DNA of 44,834 bases. Source: Sedimentisphaerales bacterium (GTDB lineage: Bacteria > Planctomycetota > Phycisphaerae > Sedimentisphaerales > Anaerohalosphaeraceae). Position 1 is the first letter of the stretch. Each line of letters begins with the position of its first letter. Location: the NCBI GenBank assembly GCA_028282905.1, contig JANQGW010000162.1:1-44834 (forward strand). The letters are read 5' to 3'. The notes under the pieces were generated by a model. That model had not been told where the DNA came from. It saw only the letters and a list, made by a program, of their open reading frames with translations, and searched no databases. The translations under genes and the position numbers were made by a program. Positions 1-7,891 of the stretch are shown here, piece after piece.

Positions 1-1
1 C

Positions 2-637
2 GCCGCCCACCGCTACCGCGGCACCCAACCCGTCGTTTATCCCGACGGCGTCTGGCAAACCCCGCTGGGCCAAATTGAGATTGATGTCGAATTAGCAGCG
101 GATATCGCCACTCAAGGTGCAACCGCTGACCCCGCAACCCACGCATACGAGCACAGTATTGAAGTACAGGTGCCCTTTATTCAGCATCTGCTGCCGGAGG
201 CAAAAATTGTTCCTGTCATCGTCCCGGCCGCCGGTTTCGATTCGGAGTTCGGCACTCGCATTGGTAAATTAATTGCCGATACCGCCGACAAAAGAATCGT
301 CTGCGTGGCCTCGACCGATTTGACCCATTACGGACCACGCTACGGATTTTGCCCGGAAGGCGTCGGCCCGGCGGCTTTGAAATGGGCACGCGATGTCAAC
401 GACGCCGAATTTATCAACCTGGCCCTGACGATGCAGGCTGACAAGATCGTCGCCGAGGCACTCGACAATGACAACGCCTGCGGCCCCGGCGCAGTGGCAA
501 CAATGGTCGCCACCGCCAAAGCGATGGGCCGGACCGGAGGCGTGTTGCTGGGCCACACCACCAGCCATGATATTATGCTCGAAAAATTCCACGAATCCAG
601 CAATGAATCCGTCGGCTACGCCGCCATTGTCTTTTAA
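2..637 (+). CDS. amrB: AmmeMemoRadiSam system protein B (MEMO1 family), 5' end cut by window
   Basis: The open frame enters from the left edge (frame of base 2) and ends with TAA at 635-637, so the start codon is outside the window. The visible 211 residues carry the MEMO-family pattern: EHSIEVQVPFIQHLLP, then PVIVP, then a STDLTHYG segment and a C-terminal GHTTSHD segment. MEMO proteins share the fold of LigB-type non-haem iron dioxygenases, and in prokaryotes the gene usually sits with an AMMECR1 protein and a radical SAM protein (AmmeMemoRadiSam system). Those partners would lie to the left and cannot be seen. Family assignment is good; the biochemical role is unsettled in the literature. 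The last codons (GYAAIVF) are repeated in DNA form about 1.15 kb downstream (see repeats). Confidence 0.85.
   Translation, partial: AAHRYRGTQPVVYPDGVWQTPLGQIEIDVELAADIATQGATADPATHAYEHSIEVQVPFIQHLLPEAKIVPVIVPAAGFDSEFGTRIGKLIADTADKRIVCVASTDLTHYGPRYGFCPEGVGPAALKWARDVNDAEFINLALTMQADKIVAEALDNDNACGPGAVATMVATAKAMGRTGGVLLGHTTSHDIMLEKFHESSNESVGYAAIVF
611..637 (+). repeat. Direct repeat copy 1, 3' end of amrB
   Basis: These 27 bases are the last codons and stop of amrB. An imperfect copy lies at 1783-1810, differing by one extra base and three substitutions. Between them are two AT-rich genes with no similarity to the flanks. The arrangement looks like an insertion at the 3' end of amrB that regenerated or duplicated the gene end. 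Confidence 0.6.
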
Positions 638-711
638 ACTGATATTAATAATACAACTTTTTCAAGTTTATAAGCCTCTGATATTAAGAGTTTTCCAGAC
701 TTGAAAAGCAT

Positions 712-740
712 TTGACGATTCAAGATGACTTTGGTATGGT
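712..740 (+). promoter_or_regulatory. Putative sigma-70 type promoter for the 783 gene
   Basis: TTGACG at 712-717 and TATGGT at 735-740 are separated by exactly 17 bases, and a GGAG ribosome site follows at 771-774 before the ATG at 783. Read by eye; no start-site data. Confidence 0.45.
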
Positions 741-782
741 ACTCATCGTGAGTATTATGAATATTGACTTGGAGCATTATTT

Positions 783-1391
783 ATGATTAAGCCACGTGTA
801 TATCCTGAGATTGATGATGATCCTGCGTTTTTGGCAATTACAGATCGGATCATTGAGTCTGTGGTCGATGAGAATAAGCCAGAGGATTTTTTCCTTGTTC
901 GGATTAACAACTGGTTCGATCGCAAGTGGTTGCAATTTTCTGGTTTAGGTATAGTGCATTTTGACAGCGGTTTGCCGAGACCGGAAGTTGCCCTTGATGA
1001 AGTTTGGAAGAAGAAACTCACATTTCCACCATTTACTCCGGCCAGAGTGTTGGGGCAGTATTACTTCTGCCTGACTACAAAGAAAAACTATGAGGAGCAA
1101 TCTCCACCCTATCTAATACATAAGGCAGAGCGAAAGCACAGTGCAACTAATCTGAACCGGTATGTTAAGGACTCTTCTAGGTCAGGTGCTTTTTTGTGGT
1201 ACTCTTCCAACAGTGCGAAGAATTTACAGGGTAGTATGATGGTTTATAAGGTTAGTGATGGTGAGACACAATCATGGTATGCTTCTTTTGAGAAAAAGAA
1301 AAGTTGGGGAATTAAGCAAACACAGGGAATTAGCAAGGCCATACTGAATGACAGGATTGGGATTATTTCCCGTGAGAAGGGAAGCATTTGA
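783..1391 (+). CDS. Hypothetical protein, 202 aa, AT-rich
   Basis: Not recognised. The ATG is preceded by GGAG at a spacing of eight bases and by a plausible promoter, so the frame is probably expressed. The protein is soluble, with no signal peptide or membrane segment, and is rich in aromatic and basic residues (WFDRKWLQF, KKKSWG). Base composition is clearly more AT-rich than amrB and the downstream gene, and the gene lies inside the segment bracketed by copies of the amrB 3' end, so it was probably acquired. It ends 13 bases before the ATG of a small membrane protein, with which it likely forms a two-gene unit. No catalytic motif was found. Confidence 0.6.
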   Translation: MIKPRVYPEIDDDPAFLAITDRIIESVVDENKPEDFFLVRINNWFDRKWLQFSGLGIVHFDSGLPRPEVALDEVWKKKLTFPPFTPARVLGQYYFCLTTKKNYEEQSPPYLIHKAERKHSATNLNRYVKDSSRSGAFLWYSSNSAKNLQGSMMVYKVSDGETQSWYASFEKKKSWGIKQTQGISKAILNDRIGIISREKGSI

Positions 1392-1404
1392 ATATAAGAA
1401 CCAA

Positions 1405-1791
1405 ATGATACTAAAACGAATATTCATAGCCTTCTTGGGCTTCATAATTTATATCCCGATTCATATCGCAGGATGCATATTCCGCTTTATTCGTTTCGGG
1501 TGTGGGCTGGCGCTATCTTCTTATGGTCTTCCAAACTTAATCATTGAAACCATTGGGTTGTTATTTGTGGGACTGATCTGCGGAAAAACCCATGCTGCCA
1601 CCGAGAAACCGTTTCTTACAGGATTAATCTATAACCCTGTAATCCCATTATTTATTTTAGTGCCAAAAAATAAAGCAATGGAACTACCTTTGGCAACATT
1701 GTTTATCCCGCTCATTGCATTCACTTTAAGTTGTGCAATTGCACTTAAGTTAAAGAAACAGGTCGAGCCAAACATTGGAGCCGACGGCTAA
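1405..1791 (+). CDS. Small hydrophobic membrane protein, 128 aa, unknown
   Basis: Not recognised as a family. The first in-frame ATG clear of the upstream gene is at 1405; an upstream alternative at 1348 would overlap that gene by 44 bases. No clear Shine-Dalgarno sequence is visible, which fits translational coupling to the gene that ends at 1391. The protein has about four hydrophobic stretches: residues 5-25 (FIAFLGFIIYIPIHIAGCIF), about 30-58, about 75-87, and the C-terminal 97-118, followed by a charged tail. The stop lies inside the second copy of the amrB-end repeat. AT-rich like its partner. Confidence 0.5.
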   Translation: MILKRIFIAFLGFIIYIPIHIAGCIFRFIRFGCGLALSSYGLPNLIIETIGLLFVGLICGKTHAATEKPFLTGLIYNPVIPLFILVPKNKAMELPLATLFIPLIAFTLSCAIALKLKKQVEPNIGADG

Positions 1792-1810
1792 CGCCGCCAT
1801 CGTTTTTTAA
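1783..1810 (+). repeat. Direct repeat copy 2, resembling the amrB 3' end
   Basis: GGCTAACGCCGCCATC followed by GTTTTTTAA matches GGCTACGCCGCCATTGTCTTTTAA at the amrB end with one insertion and a few changes. It marks the right boundary of the AT-rich segment that starts just after amrB. It does not show a convincing integron attC layout. Confidence 0.6.
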
Positions 1811-1831
1811 GGATCTTTGATCGAATAGCCT

Positions 1832-2437
1832 ATGCCGTTTACACCGTATCATTTTGGACCGAGTGGAGTTGTGAGCCTGCTGTGTCGCCGGTGGCTGGAT
1901 GTGCCGGTATTCATCGCGGCCAACGTGCTGATTGATGTCGAGGTGATAGCCGATTCCGGGCTTCCTTGGCTGGGCTTTGGAACGACTCGACCTGACTGGT
2001 GGTTTAATGGCTTTGCTCCCGGCTGGCCTGTCCATCAAATCTGGCATTTCCATACCCTACTGATCGGCGGTATCGCCGGAGCGATATTTGGATCACTCGT
2101 CTATTACATCAGGCCGCTGCGCTGGTGCAGCGAGAAAAGCATGTCACTGATTGGCCTGCCGGGAAAATCGACACTGCAATCCATGCTGCTGGCGGGTCTG
2201 CTGGGCGCATGTTTCCATGTACTGATCGACAGCTTTTACCATTACGACGTGCAGATTTTCTGGCCGCATCCGAAAAATCCAATCTTCCAGTGGGCCGCCC
2301 GCCACACCTCCGGCGGTTACCGAACACTCCAACAGCATATCCGATTGGTCTGCAAAATCGGCTGGGCACTCATGATACTACTCTACGCACTCCTGCTAAC
2401 AATCAAACACCGAAAAAACAAAACAAACAACACATAA
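1832..2437 (+). CDS. Putative YdjM/DUF457-like membrane protein (membrane-bound metal-dependent hydrolase family)
   Basis: The 201-residue protein opens with MPFTPYHFGPSG, the hallmark start of the YdjM-like family of integral membrane proteins predicted to be metal-dependent hydrolases. Further family features are an acidic DVEVIAD segment near residue 35, HTLLIGGIAGAIFGSLVYY near residue 70, and FHVLIDSFYHYDVQIFWP near residue 130, where the histidines and aspartates could bind metal. Several hydrophobic helices alternate with these motifs. The tail after the last helix is basic (KHRKNKTNN). No strong ribosome site precedes the ATG. Family assignment rests on motif likeness; no substrate can be named. 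Confidence 0.6.
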   Translation: MPFTPYHFGPSGVVSLLCRRWLDVPVFIAANVLIDVEVIADSGLPWLGFGTTRPDWWFNGFAPGWPVHQIWHFHTLLIGGIAGAIFGSLVYYIRPLRWCSEKSMSLIGLPGKSTLQSMLLAGLLGACFHVLIDSFYHYDVQIFWPHPKNPIFQWAARHTSGGYRTLQQHIRLVCKIGWALMILLYALLLTIKHRKNKTNNT

Positions 2438-2496
2438 TCATCAGTGTTTTCAGTATCTTCGGTGGTTTAATCTACTTCTCAATCCAGCGCGGTACT

Positions 2497-2575
2497 GTCA
2501 TTCCGAGCGAAGTAATGTCATCCCGGACTCCGATCCGGGACGAGGAATCTATTTAAACAGCATCGCCAAAGGCGA
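2497..2575 (+). repeat. Dispersed repeat carrying a nested second repeat
   Basis: The outer element (CATTCCGAGCGAAGT ... GAGGAATCTATTTAAACAGC) is a copy of the one found inverted and uninterrupted at 29111-29153. Here it is split after GAAGT by a 27-base block (2514-2540) containing the inverted repeat TCCCGGACTCCGATCCGGGA, which resembles the core of the third repeat type at 21765 and 36178. Confidence 0.6.
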
Positions 2576-2625
2576 TTCTATAATTTTGTCTTATAAACAA
2601 GCCGTTAATATAACTTTGTGTCAAT

Positions 2626-2657
2626 ACTCCGTGTAAATCCGTGAAATCCGCGGTTTC
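2626..2657 (+). repeat. Dispersed repeat, half copy
   Basis: The string GTGTAAATCCGTG with AATCCGCGGTTTC recurs nearly unchanged at 29194-29225 and as a full palindrome at 31318-31383. It is a short intergenic repeat of unknown function. Confidence 0.6.
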
Positions 2658-2662
2658 GTCCC

Positions 2663-2747
2663 AAAAAAAAGATGCCCAGGCTCAAACCGCCTGCGAATCC
2701 ATCAGAACGATGGCTGCTCCTTCGCATACTCTTCTGCCGTGGGCATC
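2663..2747 (-). terminator. Branched hairpin with U8 tract; terminator or small structured RNA
   Basis: Read on the minus strand, GATGCCCA (2740-2747) pairs with TGGGCATC (2671-2678) and is followed at once by eight T. Inside are a TGCGAA/TTCGCA stem and a CCATC/GATGG hairpin with a five-base loop, so the fold has three nested stems, unusually elaborate for a terminator. It lies about 120 bases downstream of the secreted GLUG gene and probably ends its transcript; an independent small RNA is the alternative. Confidence 0.6.
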
Positions 2748-2866
2748 ACTACCTTAGATGCGCAAAACACAAAAGTGTGCCGAAAAAAATAATATTTTTT
2801 CACTCATCCACTTGATTCGCCATAGCCTTTGGTGACGATGGGGCATCATTCCACAATCGTCAATCC

Positions 2867-5542
2867 TTAGGGCCAGTTATCCGAAAGCACTCCAAAGTCC
2901 GCCAAGTCTATTACCCCGTCACCATTGCCGTCACAGGCATAGCTGAAAGTGATCGGAGTCATCACCTCACTCAGCAGCCAGCACTCCGCCAGTGCTTCCA
3001 AATCACAGAAGTCCATCCCATCACCGCAGGCAAAGTCGCCATCTCTGGCAAACTCCCAACTCAGCCGCGGATACGCCACATCATCCACACACATCCGCCA
3101 AATCTCATTGTCTCCGTTGGCACTTTCCCCCACAAAATCCCAACCAATGAAATTAGCCTGCTGTTTCATCTGCTCAGTGGTCAGTCCGGTTCCATAAATT
3201 TCAGAACTTATCCCAACCAAATCAATGTCCCAGAAACTATTTATAATGTTAGCAGTACCTGCTGAGAAACCGAGAATCCCATTGACAGATTCTGAATTGA
3301 TATGACCTGTCGCCAGACAGTGTGTAATAGGAGAAGCATTTTCCTTAAAAAAAGGAAATAAAACACCTTGAACGCCAATCAAACAACCGTTCCATTCTCC
3401 CGGTTCACCTGTGACGGTACTTTGACTATAACAATTTGAAATTTTTCCTGCAGAATTTTGTCCGATTAAGCCCCCAAGCATTTTCCTTCCGCTTACCGGG
3501 CCGGTTGAAAAAGAACGAGAAATGTCGGCATGATTATTTCCAACGAGACCACCGCAAAACTCACCGGAGGTTAATTCACTGTTCACTTGCCCGCTTGTAC
3601 TGCATTCAACAACTGCCCCATGAGCACGTCCAACCAGTCCGCCAAGATAAAGCCTTCCGTCCAGGTCCACAGCAGAACGGCATCGCTTCAATCTTGAATA
3701 ATACAACTCTCCCACCAGTCCCCCAATAGCATTTCCCTTATAATAAGTTGAAACATTTCCCTGAACTGAGCAATTTTCCATTTCACTTGCAATGCAACGG
3801 CCGACGAGGGCACCTGTATAACCGACAGTAATCTGATCACTGGTGCAGGTATGTGTAAAATCAGTCAGATTCAGATTTAAAATATGCGACTGGCTAGCCA
3901 TACCGAATAAACCACGACAAGTAGATGACTCTGATGTCATAATCGCCAGATGAGATAGAGTATGATTGTTCCCATCAAAAATACCCTGAAATCCATTTCC
4001 TTGATACAAAAAAGTACTAAGAGATGCCGGAGCAACCACCGCTTTTGAGAATGCACTTTGTCCCGCAATCGAAGGGGCCATATCAATATCATTGATAAGC
4101 AAAAAACATTTATCGTAATCCTCCGGCGTTTGTCCCAGTAGAACTAAATCTGCATAAGTGCCAATTCGACAGGGGTTTTCAGGAGTTCCTTCTCCGCCGC
4201 CGCTGTAAGGACTGGTCTGTCCATTTGATATCCATAAATCTACTTCTTTACCATATTGAACTATCTGGTTTGGCGAAACCAATTGAGAGGTTACAGTGCC
4301 ATAAGCAATGGTATCACTGTAATGATACCGTATGCGGCCTGCCGTAGTCCCTGCAGCATGAAGTAGAGATATTGCATCTGTTAATTGCTGGCTTTCAACA
4401 GCAGGAACAGTCGCATCCGGAAGCCAATTCAAACGAGGATAGTCCCTTTGCTGGATTAACCAGATATCCTGTGACCCGTTTGCCACTTCATCAACAAAGT
4501 CCCAACCGGTTGTCAGGTACGTCTGAGCTGACTGCATTTGCTCAGTCGTCGATGTCCCCGAAACGTTGGTTTTTCCTATATCAGAAAAACTGTCCGGATG
4601 TCCATGGTCAGCCGACCCAACAAAACCTCCAATATTATAACCGCGACTGCTATCAATTTGTTCATGAATCTGTCGAACAGTGCAATAACATTTCTCGATC
4701 TTATCGCCATAATCAGAACCTGCAAATCCCCCGATATTATCCATGTTTTCATTATTTGTATGGATAAGGCCTTGTGCATAACAATTGGATATCACACCAC
4801 CTAAAGATTGGCCACCCACAAATCCCCCAAGGGTATGGGGTTGACATAATACATCACACTTAATTGCAGACCAGCTCCCACAGCGGTCAATAATACCATT
4901 GCTGCAATTTCGACCGGCAAAACCACCAATCCACCCCTGCCGGTAAGACCCGCCTAAATTAATCTGATTAATTGTGTAGCAGCAGGTAATTGAACCACCT
5001 TCATTGCTTCCGACAAGGCCGCCGCATAGATTTTCCGGTAGTACTGTATCACACGTAATAACTCCTGTTGCCAAACAGGAATAAATGCTGCCCAGGTTTA
5101 TTCCCGCAAGTAGTCCAACAAATCGCTCTCCGTGAATATTTGCATTGTCTATTTTCAGATTTTTGACCAGGCCGCTGCTGCCAACAATCCCAAACAATCC
5201 AATCCCTTCATTAGTATTTTCACCAATCGTTAAATTTTCAATGGTATAATGTTGACCATCAAAAACACCAAGAAAACCGAGAATACTTTCATTGGATGCA
5301 ATCAATGAATTCACAAATCGATGCGATGGATTATTGTCCGGGGCAAAAACGATATCATTCATTAAGATAAAATGCTTATCCAGCAAATCCGTGTTGGAAC
5401 CGATGGCCATCAGGTGATTGGGTTCGCTGATTTGATACGGATTATTCGGCGTACCGTCACCGGGGTTGATGTTCCAGTCGTAAGCGTTTGCAGATGCACC
5501 GATAGCGGCGATCATCGTGAGATAGAAAAACACACTCCTCAT
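2867..5542 (-). CDS. Large secreted GLUG-repeat protein with dockerin-like C-terminus
   Basis: 891 residues from the ATG at 5542, chosen because GGGAGAA precedes it at good spacing and a signal peptide follows (MRSVFFYLTMIAAIGASANA); the frame stays open 37 codons further upstream without support. The mature part has two parallel halves. Each opens with GxGTPxNPYxI or the like, has several GLUG-type repeats (GGLVGSNEGGS, GGFVGGQSLGG, GGLVGRAHG), and ends with TTEQM...GWDFV...IW...YPRLNW. The C-terminal 60 residues hold a calcium-loop motif (CDGNGDGVIDLADFGVLSDNW) preceded by a related GDGMDFCDLEALAECW segment, resembling a type I dockerin duplex. Such proteins are common in Phycisphaerae and are probably displayed at the cell surface or exported. 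Cysteines are frequent for an extracytoplasmic protein. Substrate or partner unknown. Confidence 0.85.
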   Translation of the reverse strand: MRSVFFYLTMIAAIGASANAYDWNINPGDGTPNNPYQISEPNHLMAIGSNTDLLDKHFILMNDIVFAPDNNPSHRFVNSLIASNESILGFLGVFDGQHYTIENLTIGENTNEGIGLFGIVGSSGLVKNLKIDNANIHGERFVGLLAGINLGSIYSCLATGVITCDTVLPENLCGGLVGSNEGGSITCCYTINQINLGGSYRQGWIGGFAGRNCSNGIIDRCGSWSAIKCDVLCQPHTLGGFVGGQSLGGVISNCYAQGLIHTNNENMDNIGGFAGSDYGDKIEKCYCTVRQIHEQIDSSRGYNIGGFVGSADHGHPDSFSDIGKTNVSGTSTTEQMQSAQTYLTTGWDFVDEVANGSQDIWLIQQRDYPRLNWLPDATVPAVESQQLTDAISLLHAAGTTAGRIRYHYSDTIAYGTVTSQLVSPNQIVQYGKEVDLWISNGQTSPYSGGGEGTPENPCRIGTYADLVLLGQTPEDYDKCFLLINDIDMAPSIAGQSAFSKAVVAPASLSTFLYQGNGFQGIFDGNNHTLSHLAIMTSESSTCRGLFGMASQSHILNLNLTDFTHTCTSDQITVGYTGALVGRCIASEMENCSVQGNVSTYYKGNAIGGLVGELYYSRLKRCRSAVDLDGRLYLGGLVGRAHGAVVECSTSGQVNSELTSGEFCGGLVGNNHADISRSFSTGPVSGRKMLGGLIGQNSAGKISNCYSQSTVTGEPGEWNGCLIGVQGVLFPFFKENASPITHCLATGHINSESVNGILGFSAGTANIINSFWDIDLVGISSEIYGTGLTTEQMKQQANFIGWDFVGESANGDNEIWRMCVDDVAYPRLSWEFARDGDFACGDGMDFCDLEALAECWLLSEVMTPITFSYACDGNGDGVIDLADFGVLSDNWP

Positions 5543-5609
5543 TCTAACTTCTCCCTCGAAAAAGGTTTTCTCGTTCTGTTTTGGGGTGGGTGCCCCTTCT
5601 TGTCCGGCT

Positions 5610-5637
5610 ATTATATCATTTTTGTCCGAAATTTCAA
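5610..5637 (-). promoter_or_regulatory. Putative promoter of the GLUG protein gene
   Basis: On the minus strand TTGAAA (5632-5637) and a perfect TATAAT (5610-5615) are spaced by 16 bases, placing transcription start about 60 bases before the chosen ATG at 5542. This supports that start over the upstream in-frame one at 5653, which would precede the promoter. Confidence 0.6.
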
Positions 5638-5717
5638 GATTTCTTCTTATCACTGCTCATTTATTACGTCCAATCAGTGAAAAACAGCGTAAATCTGTGT
5701 CGAAAGTGACGCTCCCC

Positions 5718-5746
5718 TTGCCTGCAACGGTCGAAACTGGTATAAT
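5718..5746 (+). promoter_or_regulatory. Putative promoter of tyrS
   Basis: TTGCCT at 5718-5723 and TATAAT at 5741-5746 with a 17-base spacer, 45 bases before the tyrS ATG. No T-box leader fits in the short untranslated region, so tRNA-sensing control is not evident here. Confidence 0.6.
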
Positions 5747-5791
5747 TTTTCCTTTTGAATCGAGACAACACTGTTTTCGGGACTTTGGATC

Positions 5792-6994
5792 ATGGAAATT
5801 GCAGAACAGGTAACAATGCTCAAACGCGGTACCGTTGAGGTGTTTCGCGAGGATGAATTGGCCCAGCGGCTGACCGAAGCCGCCAAAGAAGGCCGCCAGC
5901 TCCGTGCCAAGCTTGGCATGGACCCGACCGCGCCGGATATTCACCTGGGCCACACGGTGGTCTTGCGCAAATTACGTCAATTTCAGGACTTAGGCCACAA
6001 GGCCGTGCTGATTATCGGCGACTATACCGCCCGCATCGGCGACCCAACCGGCCAGAATACCACCCGCCCAATGCTGACTGAAGAAGAAATCAAGCAAAAC
6101 GCCCAGACCTATTTTGACCAGGCCGGCAAGATTCTCGACATGTCGCCGGAAAAGGTCGAGGTTCGCTACAACAGTGAATGGCTGGCCGATATGAAACTGG
6201 CCGACGTTATCAAGCTGACTGCTTCAATGACAGTCGCTCGAATGCTGGAACGGGATACATTTGAGCTGCGCTACAAAAAAGGGGACCCGATCGGCATCCA
6301 CGAGTTTCTGTACCCCCTGATGCAGGGCCACGACTCGGTCGCCATCAAGAGCGACGTCGAGCTGGGCGGCACTGACCAGACGTATAACAATCTTGTCGGA
6401 CGGGATTTACAGCGATTAGACGGCCAAAAGCCGCAAATCGTCATTACCATGCCGATTCTCGTGGGCCTTGACGGCGTCCAGAAGATGTCCAAGTCCAAAA
6501 AGAACTATATTGGCGTCACTGACGCCCCGTCGGATATGTTCGGAAAGACCATGAGCATTCCCGATGAACTGATGGAAAACTACTTTACCCTGCTGACGGA
6601 TGTGCCGGCCGAGGAGATCAAAGTTCTGTGCGACGCGTCGAAAACGCACCCGAAAGAGGCAAAAGTCAAGCTGGGTAAGATGATTGTCGAGCAATTCTAT
6701 GACGCCGAAGCCGCAGATGCCGCCGCGGCTGAGTTTGAAAAGGTCTTTGCCCAGAACCAACTGCCCGATGATATGCCGGAAGTGGCGATTGCCGCTGAAG
6801 AAATCATGGTCAGTAAGCTGCTGGTTGAGTGCAAGCTGGTTGCCAGCGGCGGAGAAGCCAAACGAATGGTCAAACAGGGTGGCGTCAAGATCAACGACGA
6901 AAAAGTTACCAATCCCGCGGATACGGTCACACCCGCCGACGGCATGATCGTCCAGGTCGGTAAACGAAAATTCGCAAAGATAACTCTAAAATGA
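5792..6994 (+). CDS. tyrS: Tyrosyl-tRNA synthetase
   Basis: 400 residues, a normal length for the TyrZ-like bacterial form. It charges tRNA-Tyr with tyrosine using ATP in the cytoplasm. The class I signatures are present: HLGH at residues 51-54 (HIGH motif) and KMSKS near residue 230. The Rossmann core includes GDYTARIGDPTGQ and QGHDSVAIKSDVELGGTDQ, the tyrosine-binding region. The last 65 residues form an S4 RNA-binding domain (LLVECKLVASGGEAKRMVKQGGVKIN). ATG 5792 is chosen because it follows the promoter at 5718-5746 and gives the usual EQ..MLKRGTVEV start; the ATG at 5816 is an alternative. The gene stands alone on the plus strand, followed by a palindromic repeat. Confidence 0.97.
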   Translation: MEIAEQVTMLKRGTVEVFREDELAQRLTEAAKEGRQLRAKLGMDPTAPDIHLGHTVVLRKLRQFQDLGHKAVLIIGDYTARIGDPTGQNTTRPMLTEEEIKQNAQTYFDQAGKILDMSPEKVEVRYNSEWLADMKLADVIKLTASMTVARMLERDTFELRYKKGDPIGIHEFLYPLMQGHDSVAIKSDVELGGTDQTYNNLVGRDLQRLDGQKPQIVITMPILVGLDGVQKMSKSKKNYIGVTDAPSDMFGKTMSIPDELMENYFTLLTDVPAEEIKVLCDASKTHPKEAKVKLGKMIVEQFYDAEAADAAAAEFEKVFAQNQLPDDMPEVAIAAEEIMVSKLLVECKLVASGGEAKRMVKQGGVKINDEKVTNPADTVTPADGMIVQVGKRKFAKITLK

Positions 6995-7004
6995 ACAATA
7001 GAAT

Positions 7005-7082
7005 TAACCACAAAGAACACGAAAATTACGAAGAAGTAACTTTATATTTATAACTTCGTGTCCTTCGTGATCTTCGTGGTAA
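7005..7082. repeat. Imperfect palindrome between tyrS and the next gene
   Basis: The arm TTAACCACAAAGAACACGAA near 7005-7023 is answered by CTTCGTGTCC and TCTTCGTGGTAA at 7054-7082. This AC/GT-rich type of intergenic palindrome belongs with the degenerate elements at 2626, 29194 and 31318. It could fold in RNA but has no terminator-like T tract. Confidence 0.5.
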
Positions 7083-7097
7083 GAACGGAGAATAGAA

Positions 7098-7676
7098 ATG
7101 AAGCTGCCCGAACTCAAAGAGGCTGATAAATACGTTGGACTGTACGTGGTTGATTTTGGCGACCACAGCAGCACCGGTTTTACCGCGTCAGAAGTGGCCG
7201 AACTGCTCGAAAGCGAGCAATTTGCCGATGCGCAGGTTTACCGTATCCACCGCGCCAATCCGGATGGCAGTCTGGAACTGCAGGGTGTTGCGCGTGAAAC
7301 ATTCCGTCTTGAGGCGGGCATGTTCTTTTACGCTGCTGATGAGTCAACCGCGCGCGATGATTACGCCCGACTGCTGTCCTGGGGCGAACAAACGCTGCCG
7401 CCGGCCCGCTGCAAAGTGCATCTGGCCGCTGCCGGTGACCGTCATGTCACCGCACTGATTTATCCGGCTGAATACGACCACGCTTTCAGCCAATGGCTGC
7501 TGGACGCCGATTATCACACTGCCGGCGAAGTCGCGGGCGGAACGGGTGCGGTTCAGTCTTATTATGACGCTAACGAAAATGTCCTCGAAAGCCAACAGCT
7601 TTGGCCCGCTGATTCAGCAAATGCTCTGGAAGGCGATGCCCTGCTGGAAGCAACCAATAACGCCGTGGTACGATGA
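7098..7676 (+). CDS. Conserved-looking hypothetical protein, 192 aa
   Basis: Not recognised. The start has a good ribosome site (GGAG, 7088-7091) and codon use and GC content match the flanking housekeeping genes, so it is a resident gene. The product is acidic and cytoplasmic with no signal peptide or membrane helix. Visible segments: KYVGLYVVDFGDHSSTGF at the N-terminus, an EVAELLESEQFADAQVYRIHR stretch with alpha/beta character, and a C-terminal half with several alanine-rich helices. The stop overlaps the ATG of the next small gene (ATGA), which implies translational coupling. Confidence 0.7.
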   Translation: MKLPELKEADKYVGLYVVDFGDHSSTGFTASEVAELLESEQFADAQVYRIHRANPDGSLELQGVARETFRLEAGMFFYAADESTARDDYARLLSWGEQTLPPARCKVHLAAAGDRHVTALIYPAEYDHAFSQWLLDADYHTAGEVAGGTGAVQSYYDANENVLESQQLWPADSANALEGDALLEATNNAVVR

Positions 7677-7873
7677 ATCAAGACAGGATACCATCAAAAC
7701 AACGCCGGTTAGGCTGGCTGGCCGGCTTTTTCCTCGGGCGATCTAAAACGTCCAAATCCACTCCGCAACAATTGTATCAACAGGATTTTAAATCCAACAC
7801 CCGCAAAGTAGGCGTCCGATTCAATGACCGTTTGCGCAACGCATTCCGCAATACCTGGATTCGTTTGAAATAA
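7673..7873 (+). CDS. Small basic hypothetical protein, 66 aa
   Basis: Not recognised. Its ATG overlaps the upstream stop as ATGA at 7673-7676, the strongest argument that it is real. The protein is strongly basic (many Arg, Lys, Gln) with a short hydrophobic patch LGWLAGFFLG at residues 13-22 and an Arg-rich C-terminus (RFNDRLRNAFRNTWIRLK). A nucleic-acid or ribosome contact would suit the charge, but this is only a guess. A bidirectional terminator follows. Confidence 0.55.
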   Translation: MNQDRIPSKQRRLGWLAGFFLGRSKTSKSTPQQLYQQDFKSNTRKVGVRFNDRLRNAFRNTWIRLK

Positions 7874-7891
7874 AAGCAGGGTGCAAAATAT

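Noticed and set aside
1755..1830. Integron attC site near GGCTAACGCC
   Set aside because: No matching core site at a fitting distance and no hairpin with attC-like extrahelical bases.
2671..2747. Possible signal recognition particle RNA on the minus strand (GAAGGAGCAGCC resembles its conserved loop)
   Set aside because: The partner strand with GUCAGG and the GGAA-type loop geometry are missing, and the GAAGGAGCAGCC bases are used in other stems.
5653..5792. T-box leader upstream of tyrS
   Set aside because: The space between promoter and ATG is only about 45 bases and holds no T-box consensus.
7005..7082. Riboswitch or terminator after tyrS
   Set aside because: The palindrome belongs to the dispersed repeat type and lacks a T tract.
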